Assembly: GCA_934718135.1 (NCBI GenBank) | Contig: CAKUZW010000001.1 | Span: 434,001-498,000, forward strand | Reading direction: 5' to 3' | Length of the DNA stretch: 64,000 bases | From: an uncultured Candidatus Melainabacteria bacterium | GTDB lineage: Bacteria; Cyanobacteriota; Vampirovibrionia; Gastranaerophilales; Gastranaerophilaceae | In this document: one piece after another, positions 16,225-24,091 of the stretch | Numbering within the stretch: the stretch's first letter is position 1 | How the letters are laid out: every line of letters starts with the position of its first letter | Program-made: the position numbers and the translations under genes | Notes under the pieces: model-generated | Seen by the model: only the letters and a program-made list of their open reading frames with translations | Database searches by the model: none | Told to the model about the DNA's origin: nothing

Positions 16225-17199
16225 ATGAGAATAAGAAGATTAACATATTTTGATTATCCAAAATTGAAGAAAATGATTTCATATCTTTGCAATGACGATA
16301 ATGACAAGTTGGCAAAATCAATAATGGAAGAACCAATCGGACTTGTCAATGCAATGCTTCCGCTTAGTTTGAAATTTAAATCTGAATCTTTTATTCTTGT
16401 AGAAAATCATGAGATTTTAGGGTTGATAACAACAATTAAAACCCCTGGAAATCCATATAAAATAAATATTACAAGGCTGATTTTCAAGGAAAATTTGTAT
16501 GATGTCGGGAAGCAACTTGTTGAATTCATTATCCAAAAATTTGGTGCAAAAGGAGCAACTTCTTTCACCGTAACAATAGATGAATGTCATGATGAATTGT
16601 TTAATCTGTTTATTAATGGTTGCGGATTTAGACAATGTGCATCAGAAACTCTTTGGAAAATCGAAAAGCCAACTCCGGAAAAATCTCCGCTACATTGGCG
16701 ATATGCCCAAAACTCTGACTCAAAAGCAATAGAAGATTTGTATAATAACGAAGTTATCAATATGTATAAACCTTCACTATTAAGAGATAAAAAGGAATTT
16801 CAGGATCCGATTTTTGAAGGATTTGTTGATTATTACAAAACAAGATTTGTAATAGAAGAATGTAATAAGATTTTAGGATATTTCTCAATTACAACGAGAG
16901 ATAATTTGAACTATATTTTGGATATTACAACAAATAGCGGTTATGACTTTAATTATGACGATATTATTAATGTAATGTTGTGTGAAATTGCAAGGAAGAA
17001 AAGAGCTTTTTATCCATTGGTTAAACAGAAAAAATATATTAAAAATTCCGAAAAATTGGGTGATTATTTAAAGGGCAAAGGCTATAACCAAATCCAAACA
17101 CAGCAGATACTTGTTAAAGATTTTTATAAGCCGATAAGAGAAGAATCATCAGCTTGGAAAGTTTTCATCCTTGGCGAAAACCAAATTACTACTAATTAA
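16225..17199 (+). CDS. GNAT-like protein, probably two acetyltransferase domains
   Basis: 324 residues. The N-terminal half has RIRRLTYFDYPKLKKMI, ESFILVENHEILGLITT and a FTVTIDECHDELFNLFINGCGFRQ stretch, typical of the GNAT fold ending in a G-F helix. The second half repeats the theme (WRYAQNSDSKAIEDLYNNEV, RFVIEECNKILGYFSITTR). The acetyl-CoA Q/R-x-x-G-x-G/A signature is not clear in either half, so one or both could be inactive. It starts 14 bp after the GH13-like gene with AAGG upstream; the two are likely co-transcribed. Substrate unknown. Confidence 0.6.
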   Translation: MRIRRLTYFDYPKLKKMISYLCNDDNDKLAKSIMEEPIGLVNAMLPLSLKFKSESFILVENHEILGLITTIKTPGNPYKINITRLIFKENLYDVGKQLVEFIIQKFGAKGATSFTVTIDECHDELFNLFINGCGFRQCASETLWKIEKPTPEKSPLHWRYAQNSDSKAIEDLYNNEVINMYKPSLLRDKKEFQDPIFEGFVDYYKTRFVIEECNKILGYFSITTRDNLNYILDITTNSGYDFNYDDIINVMLCEIARKKRAFYPLVKQKKYIKNSEKLGDYLKGKGYNQIQTQQILVKDFYKPIREESSAWKVFILGENQITTN

Positions 17200-17204
17200 A
17201 ATTT

Positions 17205-17483
17205 TTACTTATCAAGGATTGAAAAATTTTCCCCTAATTTATTTTCTAAACACTTAAATATTTCAGATAGTGGCGTGTCGATAGCTTCAGACAGCCTCCA
17301 TAACATAGATAATTTAGGGTCAATTAGTCCATTTTCAATACGGGATAAATTACCTGCATCTAAATCATATTCATAGCAAAACTGAAGTCGGGATTTGTTC
17401 TTATTTTTTGCTTGCCTAAAACTATTTATAATATTCCCAAACTCCTTGTTCAGTTGTAAAGTTTTATGACTTTTGTATTGCAT
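17205..17483 (-). CDS. XRE-family HTH regulator (pair D)
   Basis: 92 residues. HTH_3 domain ~14-75: FGNIINSFRQAKNKNKSRLQFCYEYDLDAGNLSRIENGLIDPKLSMLWRLSEAIDTPLS. It ends LENKLGENFSILDK, like the regulator at 9237. The ATG lies inside repeated TATGTATG sequence with no clear Shine-Dalgarno, suggesting a very short leader. It is divergent from pilin D, with the intervening 294 bp holding a promoter, a palindrome and a 144-bp composite repeat. Confidence 0.82.
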   Translation of the reverse strand: MQYKSHKTLQLNKEFGNIINSFRQAKNKNKSRLQFCYEYDLDAGNLSRIENGLIDPKLSMLWRLSEAIDTPLSEIFKCLENKLGENFSILDK

Positions 17484-17507
17484 ACATACATAATTACACA
17501 GTATAAT
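17478..17507 (+). promoter_or_regulatory. Sigma-70 type promoter toward pilin D
   Basis: TTGCAT, 18-bp spacer, TATAAT. The -35 overlaps the start of the divergent XRE gene, so transcription toward pilin D would have a ~260-nt leader that includes the composite repeat. Confidence 0.5.
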
Positions 17508-17515
17508 GGATTCGC

Positions 17516-17531
17516 TATGTATGAATACATA
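17516..17531. promoter_or_regulatory. Candidate operator, pilin D/XRE pair
   Basis: Perfect palindrome TATGTAT-GA-ATACATA, starting 9 bp after the pilin D -10 box and so over the expected transcription start. A related CATACATA lies at 17481-17488. Binding by the XRE protein is inferred. Confidence 0.5.
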
Positions 17532-17590
17532 AGCATTAAAAGAAAGGAATAAAGTATGAAAAATAAAAATAAATGAATCACACTAATGTC

Positions 17591-17734
17591 ATTCTGAAAG
17601 CTTAGAAAATTTGTGTGAAGTATGAGCACAAAATTTTCTTGCTATTCAGAATCTATCAATGTTGATTAAATAACAAATCAAATGGATAGACCCTGAATCC
17701 GCACTTCGCTTTCGCTCGTGCTGTTCAGGGTGAC
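17591..17734 (+). repeat. 144-bp composite repeat, copy 1
   Basis: An AT-hairpin repeat (17591-17652) joined to CTATCAATGTTGATTAAATA... and a CCCTGAAT...TTCAGGGT hairpin ending in TGAC. Nearly the same unit lies at 30061-30204 and, inverted, at about 58450-58583. Here it sits inside the pilin D upstream region. Confidence 0.8.
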
Positions 17735-17777
17735 GTGACCCTAACCCTATTTAGAACAAAAAAGAAAGGATGTAAAA

Positions 17778-18566
17778 ATGAAGAAAATTTTTAAGGGAAT
17801 AAGGGAAAAGAAAGCTGCCTTCACCCTAGCTGAAGGTGCTACGCACGTAGATTTGCCACTAACAAAGGTGAAATTTGCATTTACATTAGCAGAGGTATTA
17901 ATCACCCTTGGCATAATCGGTGTGGTCGCAGCATTAACTATTCCGGGACTTATAAATCACTACAAAGCTCAAAGACTCAGGACGCAGTTCTTGGAAGCTT
18001 ATTCTATTGTGCAACAAGTGTTCAAACAAATGGAAGCTGATGATGTTTCTTTAGATCCGACAACTTATCCAACAGGTCAATTTTATAAAACCTTTATGAA
18101 ATATCTAAAAGGTGCAACCGATTGTAATAGAAAGAAGTTTTTGCCTTGTTATTATTTTGATTCGGATGATAGAGATGAAAATTTTGCACCATATAAATCT
18201 TTGGATGGTAAAACAAATGTTCTAGGTCAAAATTTTGATGATGGACAAATTGCTTTAAATAACGGAATGTTAATAATGTTTGAAAATTATGCTTCAGATG
18301 TTACCGGTGGAGATTCAAACAGACTTTGGGTCTCTGTTGATATAAACGGATATAATAACAAACCAAATCGTTGGGGATATGATTTATTTACATTCCAATT
18401 CTTGGATGGAGAACTAAGGACAATGGGAAGTACAGGAACAGCATTCACTAATATGAATGCGTACTGTAATCCCGAAACGACAAATCCGGCTAACGGAATT
18501 GCGTGTGCTAGCAAGGCAAAAACGGATACTGACTATTTTAAAATTTTAGTCAAAACGGTTAAATAA
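17778..18566 (+). CDS. Prepilin-like protein D with doubled prepilin motif
   Basis: 262 residues. The leader MKKIFKGIREKKAA precedes a first F15-TLAE, which is broken by GATHVDLPLTKVKFA; the complete signature F35-TLAEVLITLGIIGVVAALTIP then follows. The 38-nt insertion is identical to that in pilin C. The mature domain contains SVDINGYNNKPNRWGYDLFTFQ and ends CNPETTNPANGIACASKAKTDTDYFK, matching pilin F (same subfamily). GAAAGGATGTAAAA precedes the ATG. The 3' end overlaps the convergent nif3-like gene by 8 bp, so there is no room for a terminator. Confidence 0.85.
   Translation: MKKIFKGIREKKAAFTLAEGATHVDLPLTKVKFAFTLAEVLITLGIIGVVAALTIPGLINHYKAQRLRTQFLEAYSIVQQVFKQMEADDVSLDPTTYPTGQFYKTFMKYLKGATDCNRKKFLPCYYFDSDDRDENFAPYKSLDGKTNVLGQNFDDGQIALNNGMLIMFENYASDVTGGDSNRLWVSVDINGYNNKPNRWGYDLFTFQFLDGELRTMGSTGTAFTNMNAYCNPETTNPANGIACASKAKTDTDYFKILVKTVK
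17835..17872 (+). repeat. 38-nt module, copy 2 (pilin D)
   Basis: Identical to 12210-12247. A shorter piece, GGTGCTACGCACGTA, also occurs alone at 60637-60651. Confidence 0.85.
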
Positions 18567-19278
18567 TCGGTGAAAATGGGCTTGTTTCATTTGCAAAAAT
18601 GATTTCAACATCTTTTCCGATAATTCTTTCAAAAACAGGAAGGATTAAGATTTCAGACTCAAAATGTCCTATATCATAAACGACAATTTCACTATCAAGA
18701 GCGGTGTGGAATTTCAAATCGCCTGTTACAAGGCAATCCGCACCGAGCTCTTGGGCTTCTTGTATAAATTCAGTCCCACTTCCTGCACAAAAAGCAATAG
18801 AGTGTAACGTTTTTAAATTATTGTTATTTACAATGCGTGCGTTTGGTGAAATTTTGGCTATTTTTTTTGAAAAATCTGAAACAGAAATTCCGTTAGGAAA
18901 AGCTACAAATCTCAAAAATTCATGGTTAATTTTTTGTTTGTATTTTTCCAACCCAAGCGTTTTTATGATTGTATCTGTTGTTCCACCGTTTGCTTTATCC
19001 ATATTTGTGTGAGCACAGTAGATATTTATATCAGGGTGAAAATCTTTTGAAACTAAATCCACATCAACACAAAACATTGGGTGATGAGATATCAATATAT
19101 CACAATTTTGGGTTTTGGCTTGTTGAATAGTGCTTTTTGTCGGGGTTAAACAAAGCATTATTTTAGAAACGTTGTTACAATTCGGATTATCAACAATCCA
19201 ACCGGATGCATCCCATTTTTCAGAGGTTTCAAGTGGTGCAAAATTTTCTATTCGTTTTGTGATTTCATATTTGTTCAT
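18559..19278 (-). CDS. Nif3-like dinuclear metal centre protein
   Basis: 239 residues. Metal-binding motifs of the NIF3/YbgI (GTP cyclohydrolase I type 2-like) family: ILISHHPMF, YCAHTNMD near residue 90, VTGDLKFH and IGHFESE near the C-terminus. Members form hexameric rings with a two-metal site; the biochemical role is unsettled. It lacks the large central insertion found in some relatives. Its ATG overlaps the stop of coaBC by 4 bases (ATGA), so translation is probably coupled in a gmk-coaBC-nif3 operon. Confidence 0.85.
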   Translation of the reverse strand: MNKYEITKRIENFAPLETSEKWDASGWIVDNPNCNNVSKIMLCLTPTKSTIQQAKTQNCDILISHHPMFCVDVDLVSKDFHPDINIYCAHTNMDKANGGTTDTIIKTLGLEKYKQKINHEFLRFVAFPNGISVSDFSKKIAKISPNARIVNNNNLKTLHSIAFCAGSGTEFIQEAQELGADCLVTGDLKFHTALDSEIVVYDIGHFESEILILPVFERIIGKDVEIIFANETSPFSPII

Positions 19279-20468
19279 TTTGTTATAAATTCCAAAATTT
19301 TTCGAGCTATAACTGTTTTTGGAGCTTTTTCAAGCGGAGTAATTCTTCCATTTTTATCTAAAATCATTACTTCATTATCTTCAGATGAAAATCCGATGTC
19401 TTTTCTTGAAATATCATTGGCGACAAGGAAATCACAGCCTTTTTTTTGAATTTTCGTTTTGGCATTTTCTGATAAATTTTCACTTTCGGCACAAAATCCG
19501 ACAATAATTGGTGCTTTTGCTAGAGAAGCAGCCATTTTCTTTTCGCACAAATTTTTTAATATATCCGGATTTTTGACAAGTTCTAGAGTCAAAGTATCTT
19601 CTTCTCCTTTTTTCATTTTTTGAGTTGAGTAATTTTTGACTCTATAATCTGCTACTGCTGCTGCCATAATAATTATATCCGCTGTTTCAAATTCTGAGTT
19701 CACAGCATCTTGCATATTTTGAGCAGATTTAACTTTTGTTATTTTATAAGGTGCTTCAAAATTTTTTGTTGTTATCAAGACGGTTTCAGCTCCCATTGAA
19801 TGAGCCGAATCAGCTAACGCTTTTCCCATTTTGCCTGAAGAATAATTCGAAATATAACGAACAGGGTCAATATCCTCAATCGTACCGCCTGATGTTATTA
19901 CAACCTTTTTACCGTTTAATTTTTGAGTATATTGTAAATTTTCAACAACCGCATCAAAAATCTTATCTAACGAACACAATCTACCTTTACCTAAGTATCC
20001 GCAAGCTAAAAAACCACTTTCAGGTTCAAGAATTTCAACCCCTTTTGCTTTTAGTTTTGCGATATTTTCTTGGATAATCGAATTGTTCCACATATTGCAA
20101 TTCATTGCGGGAGCGATAACCATTTTTTTTGAGAAAGCACATGCAATTGAGGTTAAAAGATTGTCTGCAATTCCTTGTGCTATTTTAGAAATCGTATTTG
20201 CAGTTGCGGGAGCAATTAGCATTATATCGGCTTCATCAGCTAAAGATATATGTTCAGGCTTCCAGTTTTTTACATCAAATTCTTCCACATAAACTTCATT
20301 TTGACTTAAGTTTTGAAGAGTTAGTTTTGTTACAAAGTTCAGCGAATTCGGAGTACAAACTACTCTTACATTCGCCCCTTGTTTTTTGAATTTGCGAATA
20401 AGTTCACACATTTTGTATGCAGCAATTCCGCCTGTTATACCTATTAAAATTGTTTTATTTTCAATCAT
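19275..20468 (-). CDS. coaBC: Bifunctional phosphopantothenoylcysteine decarboxylase/synthetase
   Basis: 397 residues from MIENKTILIG; an upstream TTG start in the same frame would overlap gmk and is not preferred. The N-terminal CoaC flavoprotein part has ITGGIAAYK and the PAMNCNMW active-site motif. The CoaB part starts at VVITSGGTIEDIDPVRYISNYSSGKMG and carries the MAAAVADYR and FCAESEN segments. It makes 4'-phosphopantetheine from 4'-phosphopantothenate and cysteine using CTP, the middle of CoA synthesis. It lies 10 bp after gmk, an arrangement common in bacteria. Confidence 0.93.
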   Translation of the reverse strand: MIENKTILIGITGGIAAYKMCELIRKFKKQGANVRVVCTPNSLNFVTKLTLQNLSQNEVYVEEFDVKNWKPEHISLADEADIMLIAPATANTISKIAQGIADNLLTSIACAFSKKMVIAPAMNCNMWNNSIIQENIAKLKAKGVEILEPESGFLACGYLGKGRLCSLDKIFDAVVENLQYTQKLNGKKVVITSGGTIEDIDPVRYISNYSSGKMGKALADSAHSMGAETVLITTKNFEAPYKITKVKSAQNMQDAVNSEFETADIIIMAAAVADYRVKNYSTQKMKKGEEDTLTLELVKNPDILKNLCEKKMAASLAKAPIIVGFCAESENLSENAKTKIQKKGCDFLVANDISRKDIGFSSEDNEVMILDKNGRITPLEKAPKTVIARKILEFITK

Positions 20469-20478
20469 TTTATTTTTA

Positions 20479-21039
20479 TTAAAGAAGTTCTTTTCTTGTA
20501 ATATTTTCAATCTCAGAAATTGCTCGTTCCAAATCATCATTCACTACAATGTAGTCATATTGTTTGGAGCGTTCGAGTTCTGTTTTAACTAAATCTAACC
20601 GTTTTTGGATTGTTTCTTCATCTTCTGTGTGACGACCACGCAAACGATGTTCAAGTTCTTCAACACTTGGCGGTGCGATAAAAATCAAAACAGCCTCAGG
20701 CATTTTCTTTTTAACTTTCAATGCCCCTTGGGTTTCGATTTCTAGAATAATATTCATTCCTTCTTCAAATTTTTGATTTATATACTTCTGTTTTGTCCCA
20801 TAAAAATTTCCGGCAAATTGAGCATATTCAAGGAATTTATCTTTTTTTATGCAGTCTTGAAATTCTTCTTGCGTCAAGAAAAAATAATTAACACCATCAA
20901 CTTCCCCAGGACGAGGTTTTCTTGTAGTGCACGAAACAGAAAGCATAAAATCTTTCGAATTTCGATTCATAAATTCTTTTAAAACGGTGCCCTTACCAAC
21001 TCCTGAGCATCCGGATATTACAAATAATTTTTTATTCAT
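20479..21039 (-). CDS. gmk: Guanylate kinase
   Basis: 186 residues from the ATG at 21039; a TTG five codons upstream is less likely. P-loop GCSGVGKGT near residues 10-18, then SCTTRKPRPGEVDGVNYFFLTQEEF (GMP-binding), EIETQGALKVK and HRLRGRHTEDEETIQKRL (lid). It phosphorylates GMP to GDP. It is the first gene of gmk-coaBC-nif3. The usual rpoZ between gmk and coaBC is absent here. Confidence 0.94.
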   Translation of the reverse strand: MNKKLFVISGCSGVGKGTVLKEFMNRNSKDFMLSVSCTTRKPRPGEVDGVNYFFLTQEEFQDCIKKDKFLEYAQFAGNFYGTKQKYINQKFEEGMNIILEIETQGALKVKKKMPEAVLIFIAPPSVEELEHRLRGRHTEDEETIQKRLDLVKTELERSKQYDYIVVNDDLERAISEIENITRKELL

Positions 21040-21134
21040 AGATTGATTATACAATGAAAAAACTAAAATGATTTGTATTTAGTTGCAAATTTTTTACATT
21101 TTTCATCGCAATTTTGAACTCTAACAAAAGAAAG

Positions 21135-21150
21135 CCCCGCAAGTGCGGGG
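21135..21150 (-). terminator. Terminator between pilin E and gmk
   Basis: CCCCGC-acttg-type 6-bp GC stem (CCCCGCaagtGCGGGG on +) followed on the minus strand by CTTTCTTTT. It separates the pilin E transcript from gmk. Confidence 0.75.
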
Positions 21151-21318
21151 TAAAATTTTTCTAGGAATTAGGAATAGGAATTTTCTCTCATTTATTTAAA
21201 CGGAATTTAAATTTTCTCTCTTAATATCTCTCGTGTTTATTTAATGTTTTCATATATATAAAGTATATAAATAGTATCTAATTTCAAGAAAGGCTTAAAT
21301 CGTTACAAATGTTAATAT

Positions 21319-22419
21319 TTATTTCCAAGGATAACTTTTATCAATCTCCCAGCCGGCACGTTTTATTTTTTCAGCACAAGCATAGCCATTTGAAAGATTT
21401 GTACCATCTGAAGAGCACAATTGTTCAATTCTTCGGGCATTAAGTTCTGAACCATAAGGAATAACAACTCCTCCTTTTTCTCCATCTTCTTTTCTTTGAA
21501 GGACGAATACATCTTTTCCTATCATATTAGGAGCTTTGTCACCATTTATGTCTACAAAAATCTCTCGAGCCGGATAAGTCATATCTCCACCTGAAGTTCT
21601 AATAGTGTAGAAAAAGCCATCTGCCGTAAGAAAAGAAGTTCCTGCCCCAAACTCTGTGACAACTATCCAAGGTTTATTTGTATAATTCAGGGTGTCAAAA
21701 TATGTTTTACTATATCCGCAAGCCCTAGCTGTTGGACAATAATTTAAAACTTTTACATAAGGAGCCCAATATTTTTTGAAATAAGCTTCTCCTCCCATAT
21801 CATAAGCTTCTTGAGCACTTGGTTCTCCTACATCATCGAAAGATAATTTATAAGCTTGATTTAATACAGAAATTGCACGTTGAAGTTTAACAACAGTTTG
21901 CTTTTTCTGATGAGCTGTTATTAAAGTCGGAATTGTCATTGCTGCAACTATGCCAATTATTCCAAGGGTGATGAGGACTTCGGCAAGGGTGAAGGCGAAT
22001 TTCTTTTTAAGGGAAAAGGAAATAGGGCAATAAGGGAATAAGTTCTTTACAGTTTTATTATCCATGTCATTGTGAGGAGAAATTTCGTTATTATTTGTAA
22101 TTTTGTGTACGAAGCGACGTAACAATCCCTGACAAGTTTCACCATTTACTAATTTGTTATGGATTACTACGTCACTCTGTGTTTCTGCCTGACACTTCAC
22201 CTCGCCATAAACGTGACTCCGTGTCTGCCAAATATGTCCTGCGGACAGCCTATCGTTTTGGCAGACAGCTCCGCACTCTGCTCGGTTCGTTTTCGTAATG
22301 ACATGATTTTGTGTTTGTAGATACTTCGGACTATCGTCCTCAGTATGACGTTTAATATCTTCTGTAACGAACTTATTTCCTTGTTCCTTTTTCCTTATTC
22401 CCTTAAAATTCTTTTTCAT
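21319..22419 (-). CDS. Prepilin-like protein E with repeat-derived leader
   Basis: 366 residues. It starts MKKNFKGIRKKEQGNKFVTED, then about 115 residues encoded by repeats (SPKYLQTQ..., NRAECGAVCQNDRLSAG, VIHNKLVNGETCQGLLRRFVHK, NLFPYCPISFSL). Only then does the signature come: F143-TLAEVLITLGIIGIVAAMTIP. The mature domain has FVDINGDKGPNMIGKDVFVL, with the ending AEKIKRAGWEIDKSYPWK as in pilin B. The frame is open through all inserted modules, which argues that it is still translated. AAGAAAGGAATATAAAG precedes the ATG. Divergent from XRE E, with a 17-bp palindrome between. Confidence 0.8.
   Translation of the reverse strand: MKKNFKGIRKKEQGNKFVTEDIKRHTEDDSPKYLQTQNHVITKTNRAECGAVCQNDRLSAGHIWQTRSHVYGEVKCQAETQSDVVIHNKLVNGETCQGLLRRFVHKITNNNEISPHNDMDNKTVKNLFPYCPISFSLKKKFAFTLAEVLITLGIIGIVAAMTIPTLITAHQKKQTVVKLQRAISVLNQAYKLSFDDVGEPSAQEAYDMGGEAYFKKYWAPYVKVLNYCPTARACGYSKTYFDTLNYTNKPWIVVTEFGAGTSFLTADGFFYTIRTSGGDMTYPAREIFVDINGDKAPNMIGKDVFVLQRKEDGEKGGVVIPYGSELNARRIEQLCSSDGTNLSNGYACAEKIKRAGWEIDKSYPWK
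22237..22287 (-). repeat. RAECG module, copy 2 (in pilin E leader)
   Basis: Encodes NRAECGAVCQNDRLSAG, as in pilin C. It is flanked by modules also seen untranslated at 7714-7880 and 30310-30400. Confidence 0.8.
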
Positions 22420-22446
22420 CTTTATATTCCTTTCTTCTTAAATTTT

Positions 22447-22463
22447 GTAAGGTGTCACCTTAC
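22447..22463. promoter_or_regulatory. Candidate operator, pilin E/XRE pair
   Basis: Perfect palindrome GTAAGGTG-T-CACCTTAC, 27 bp upstream of the pilin E ATG and 34 bp upstream of the XRE ATG. It is the clearest operator-like site of the five pairs. Binding by the XRE protein is inferred. Confidence 0.6.
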
Positions 22464-22497
22464 ATATTTGTTAATATTATTGAGTCAAAATGAATTT

Positions 22498-22707
22498 ATG
22501 TCAAGGCTTATGAAATTAGGGCAAAATATTAAGTTTTATCGAAAGCAGAAAAATTTATCTCAAAATGAATTCTCAGAAATGATAAATTTTTCAAGAGAAC
22601 ATCTTGCCTGCATTGAAACCGGTAAGGAATATATAAGTTTGAGAAAATTATTTTTGATTGCGGATACTTTAGACGTTCCGTTATCTAAGTTGATTGATTT
22701 TGATTAG
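22498..22707 (+). CDS. Minimal XRE-family HTH regulator (pair E)
   Basis: 69 residues, essentially only the HTH_3 domain: LGQNIKFYRKQKNLSQNEFSEMINFSREHLACIETGKEYISLRKLFLIADTLDVPLSKLIDF. The upstream open frame continues to 22345 but runs through pilin E's leader and is not used. The start could also be the ATG at 22510, which has AAGG close upstream. Smallest of the five regulators, it lacks the C-terminal tails of the others. Divergent from pilin E. Confidence 0.82.
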   Translation: MSRLMKLGQNIKFYRKQKNLSQNEFSEMINFSREHLACIETGKEYISLRKLFLIADTLDVPLSKLIDFD

Positions 22708-22802
22708 TTTGTAACAAAATATTAACAACTACTACAGTTGTCCTAAAGTTTTAGAGATTTATTCCGATTGAATATTTGTAAGGAAACAAAGGGATAAGTC
22801 TA

Positions 22803-23330
22803 ATGAGTCTAAATGTAAACTACAATTCATTATACAAAAAAGGTATTGATACCTCTGTATTAAAAGACGTATCTCAAGAAATCTTACGCCGTGCAGCTCA
22901 AAAAAGTTCTCAATACACTAATTCAACTGCAACAACAAATCAAGTTAATACATTTGCAAAACCTCAAGAATTGGGAGTTGATTTGTATCAAGGAAGAGTT
23001 GAAACATCTGTTCAAAAACAAATCGCAATGAACAATTCTTTCCAATACAATTTTAATCAAACAACTCTTCAATCTATTCAATATCTAAATTCTCAAGCTG
23101 CTATTCATAATAAAATTGATGGAAAATACATGCCTGCTCTTAATAATGTTGTTACTGAAACTCAAAAAGTCGCAGAAACTCATTCAGGTGTTAATGTTGC
23201 AAGTATTTTTACGGCAGAAGCTTCTAAAGACAAAGACGGTTCAAATCCTTTTTATCACGGCGAACTTCTTAACGGTTCAAAAAAGGATGAAAAACACGAT
23301 GCGGACTCTTTAAAAAGTATTTTTTCATAA
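22803..23330 (+). CDS. Unknown soluble protein
   Basis: 175 residues; Asn/Gln/Ser-rich with no signal peptide or membrane segment (VNYNSLYKKGIDTSVLKDVSQEILRRAAQKSSQ ... GSNPFYHGELLNGSKKDEKHDADSLKSIFS). Predicted helical near the start, probably disordered in the middle. No family recognised. A hairpin ACAACT-actac-AGTTGT (22725-22741) precedes it and a clear terminator follows, so it is its own transcription unit. GGGATAAG gives a modest ribosome site. Confidence 0.6.
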   Translation: MSLNVNYNSLYKKGIDTSVLKDVSQEILRRAAQKSSQYTNSTATTNQVNTFAKPQELGVDLYQGRVETSVQKQIAMNNSFQYNFNQTTLQSIQYLNSQAAIHNKIDGKYMPALNNVVTETQKVAETHSGVNVASIFTAEASKDKDGSNPFYHGELLNGSKKDEKHDADSLKSIFS

Positions 23331-23390
23331 TAAATGAATTCCTCAATAATAATTTTCCTTTTTCTTGTTTACATAATATTTTTTTCATTT

Positions 23391-23420
23391 AATATCTCCC
23401 AAATTGGGGGATATTTTTTT
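23391..23420 (+). terminator. Rho-independent terminator
   Basis: AATATCtCCC / GGGgGATATT around AAATT, followed by seven T. Confidence 0.75.
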
Positions 23421-23490
23421 ATCCAACAGGAGGTTAAATTCTTTTTAATACAAAAGTAATATCTAATTGTTCAGAAAGGTTAGGGATATT

Positions 23491-23952
23491 ATGAAAAATA
23501 ACATTTGGTTTGTTGTTGCGTGTGTATTAGTTTTCTTTGTCGGATACAATATGAATAATGTAGCTGTATCGTTTCCGAAATATAAAGTTGCGGTTGTTGA
23601 TGTATCGACTGTTTTGACAAATTCACAAGAAATTCAAACTCTTAAAAGGTCTCAAGACAAGCAGATGTCAGAACTCAACACTTTGATTTCGAAAGCTCAA
23701 AATGAAATAATAAATGAGCATGATCAAACTAAAGCCGCTCAAATAGAAGCCACTTATAGAAAAGAGATTGAAAAGAAAAAGAATGATATGGATCAGGAGT
23801 ACAATTCAAAAATAACCTTGATAAATTCAAAGATTAAAACATTGATATCAAATGAAGCTAAAAAATCAAATTACAACCTTGTTTTGCCGACAGGAATGGT
23901 AATATCGGGAGGGGAAGATATTACGGATGATATAGTTAAAAAGATGAAATAA
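23491..23952 (+). CDS. OmpH/Skp-like periplasmic coiled-coil protein
   Basis: 153 residues from the ATG at 23491, with GAAAGGTTAGGG upstream; a TTG eight codons earlier is less likely. An N-terminal signal or anchor (NNIWFVVACVLVFFVGYNM) is followed by YKVAVVDVSTVLTNSQEIQTLKRSQDKQMSELNTLISKAQNEI, the Skp-type beta-strand plus long charged coiled coil, and a C-terminal strand NLVLPTGMVISGGEDITDDIVKKM. Skp-like proteins chaperone outer-membrane proteins; this one may stay membrane-anchored. The presence of such a gene points to a diderm cell. Confidence 0.75.
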   Translation: MKNNIWFVVACVLVFFVGYNMNNVAVSFPKYKVAVVDVSTVLTNSQEIQTLKRSQDKQMSELNTLISKAQNEIINEHDQTKAAQIEATYRKEIEKKKNDMDQEYNSKITLINSKIKTLISNEAKKSNYNLVLPTGMVISGGEDITDDIVKKMK

Positions 23953-23968
23953 TTATTGTATGTCTGTA

Positions 23969-24011
23969 AAATGCTATTCCATTAATAAATTTAGGAATAG
24001 CATTTTTGTTT
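23969..24011 (+). terminator. Rho-independent terminator
   Basis: AAATGCTATTCC / GGAATAGCATTT, 12-bp stem with a 13-nt loop, then TTGTTTTT. Confidence 0.85.
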
Positions 24012-24091
24012 TTCCTCTAATTATTTGATACAACTTTTTAATCATTATGCTAAAATAGTAGACGGAAGAAAGATTATAGGTTTTAAGAATT

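Noticed and set aside
22345..22497. Longer start for the pair E regulator
   Set aside because: The upstream part lies in antisense to pilin E's leader and is hydrophobic nonsense; the HTH begins after 22498.
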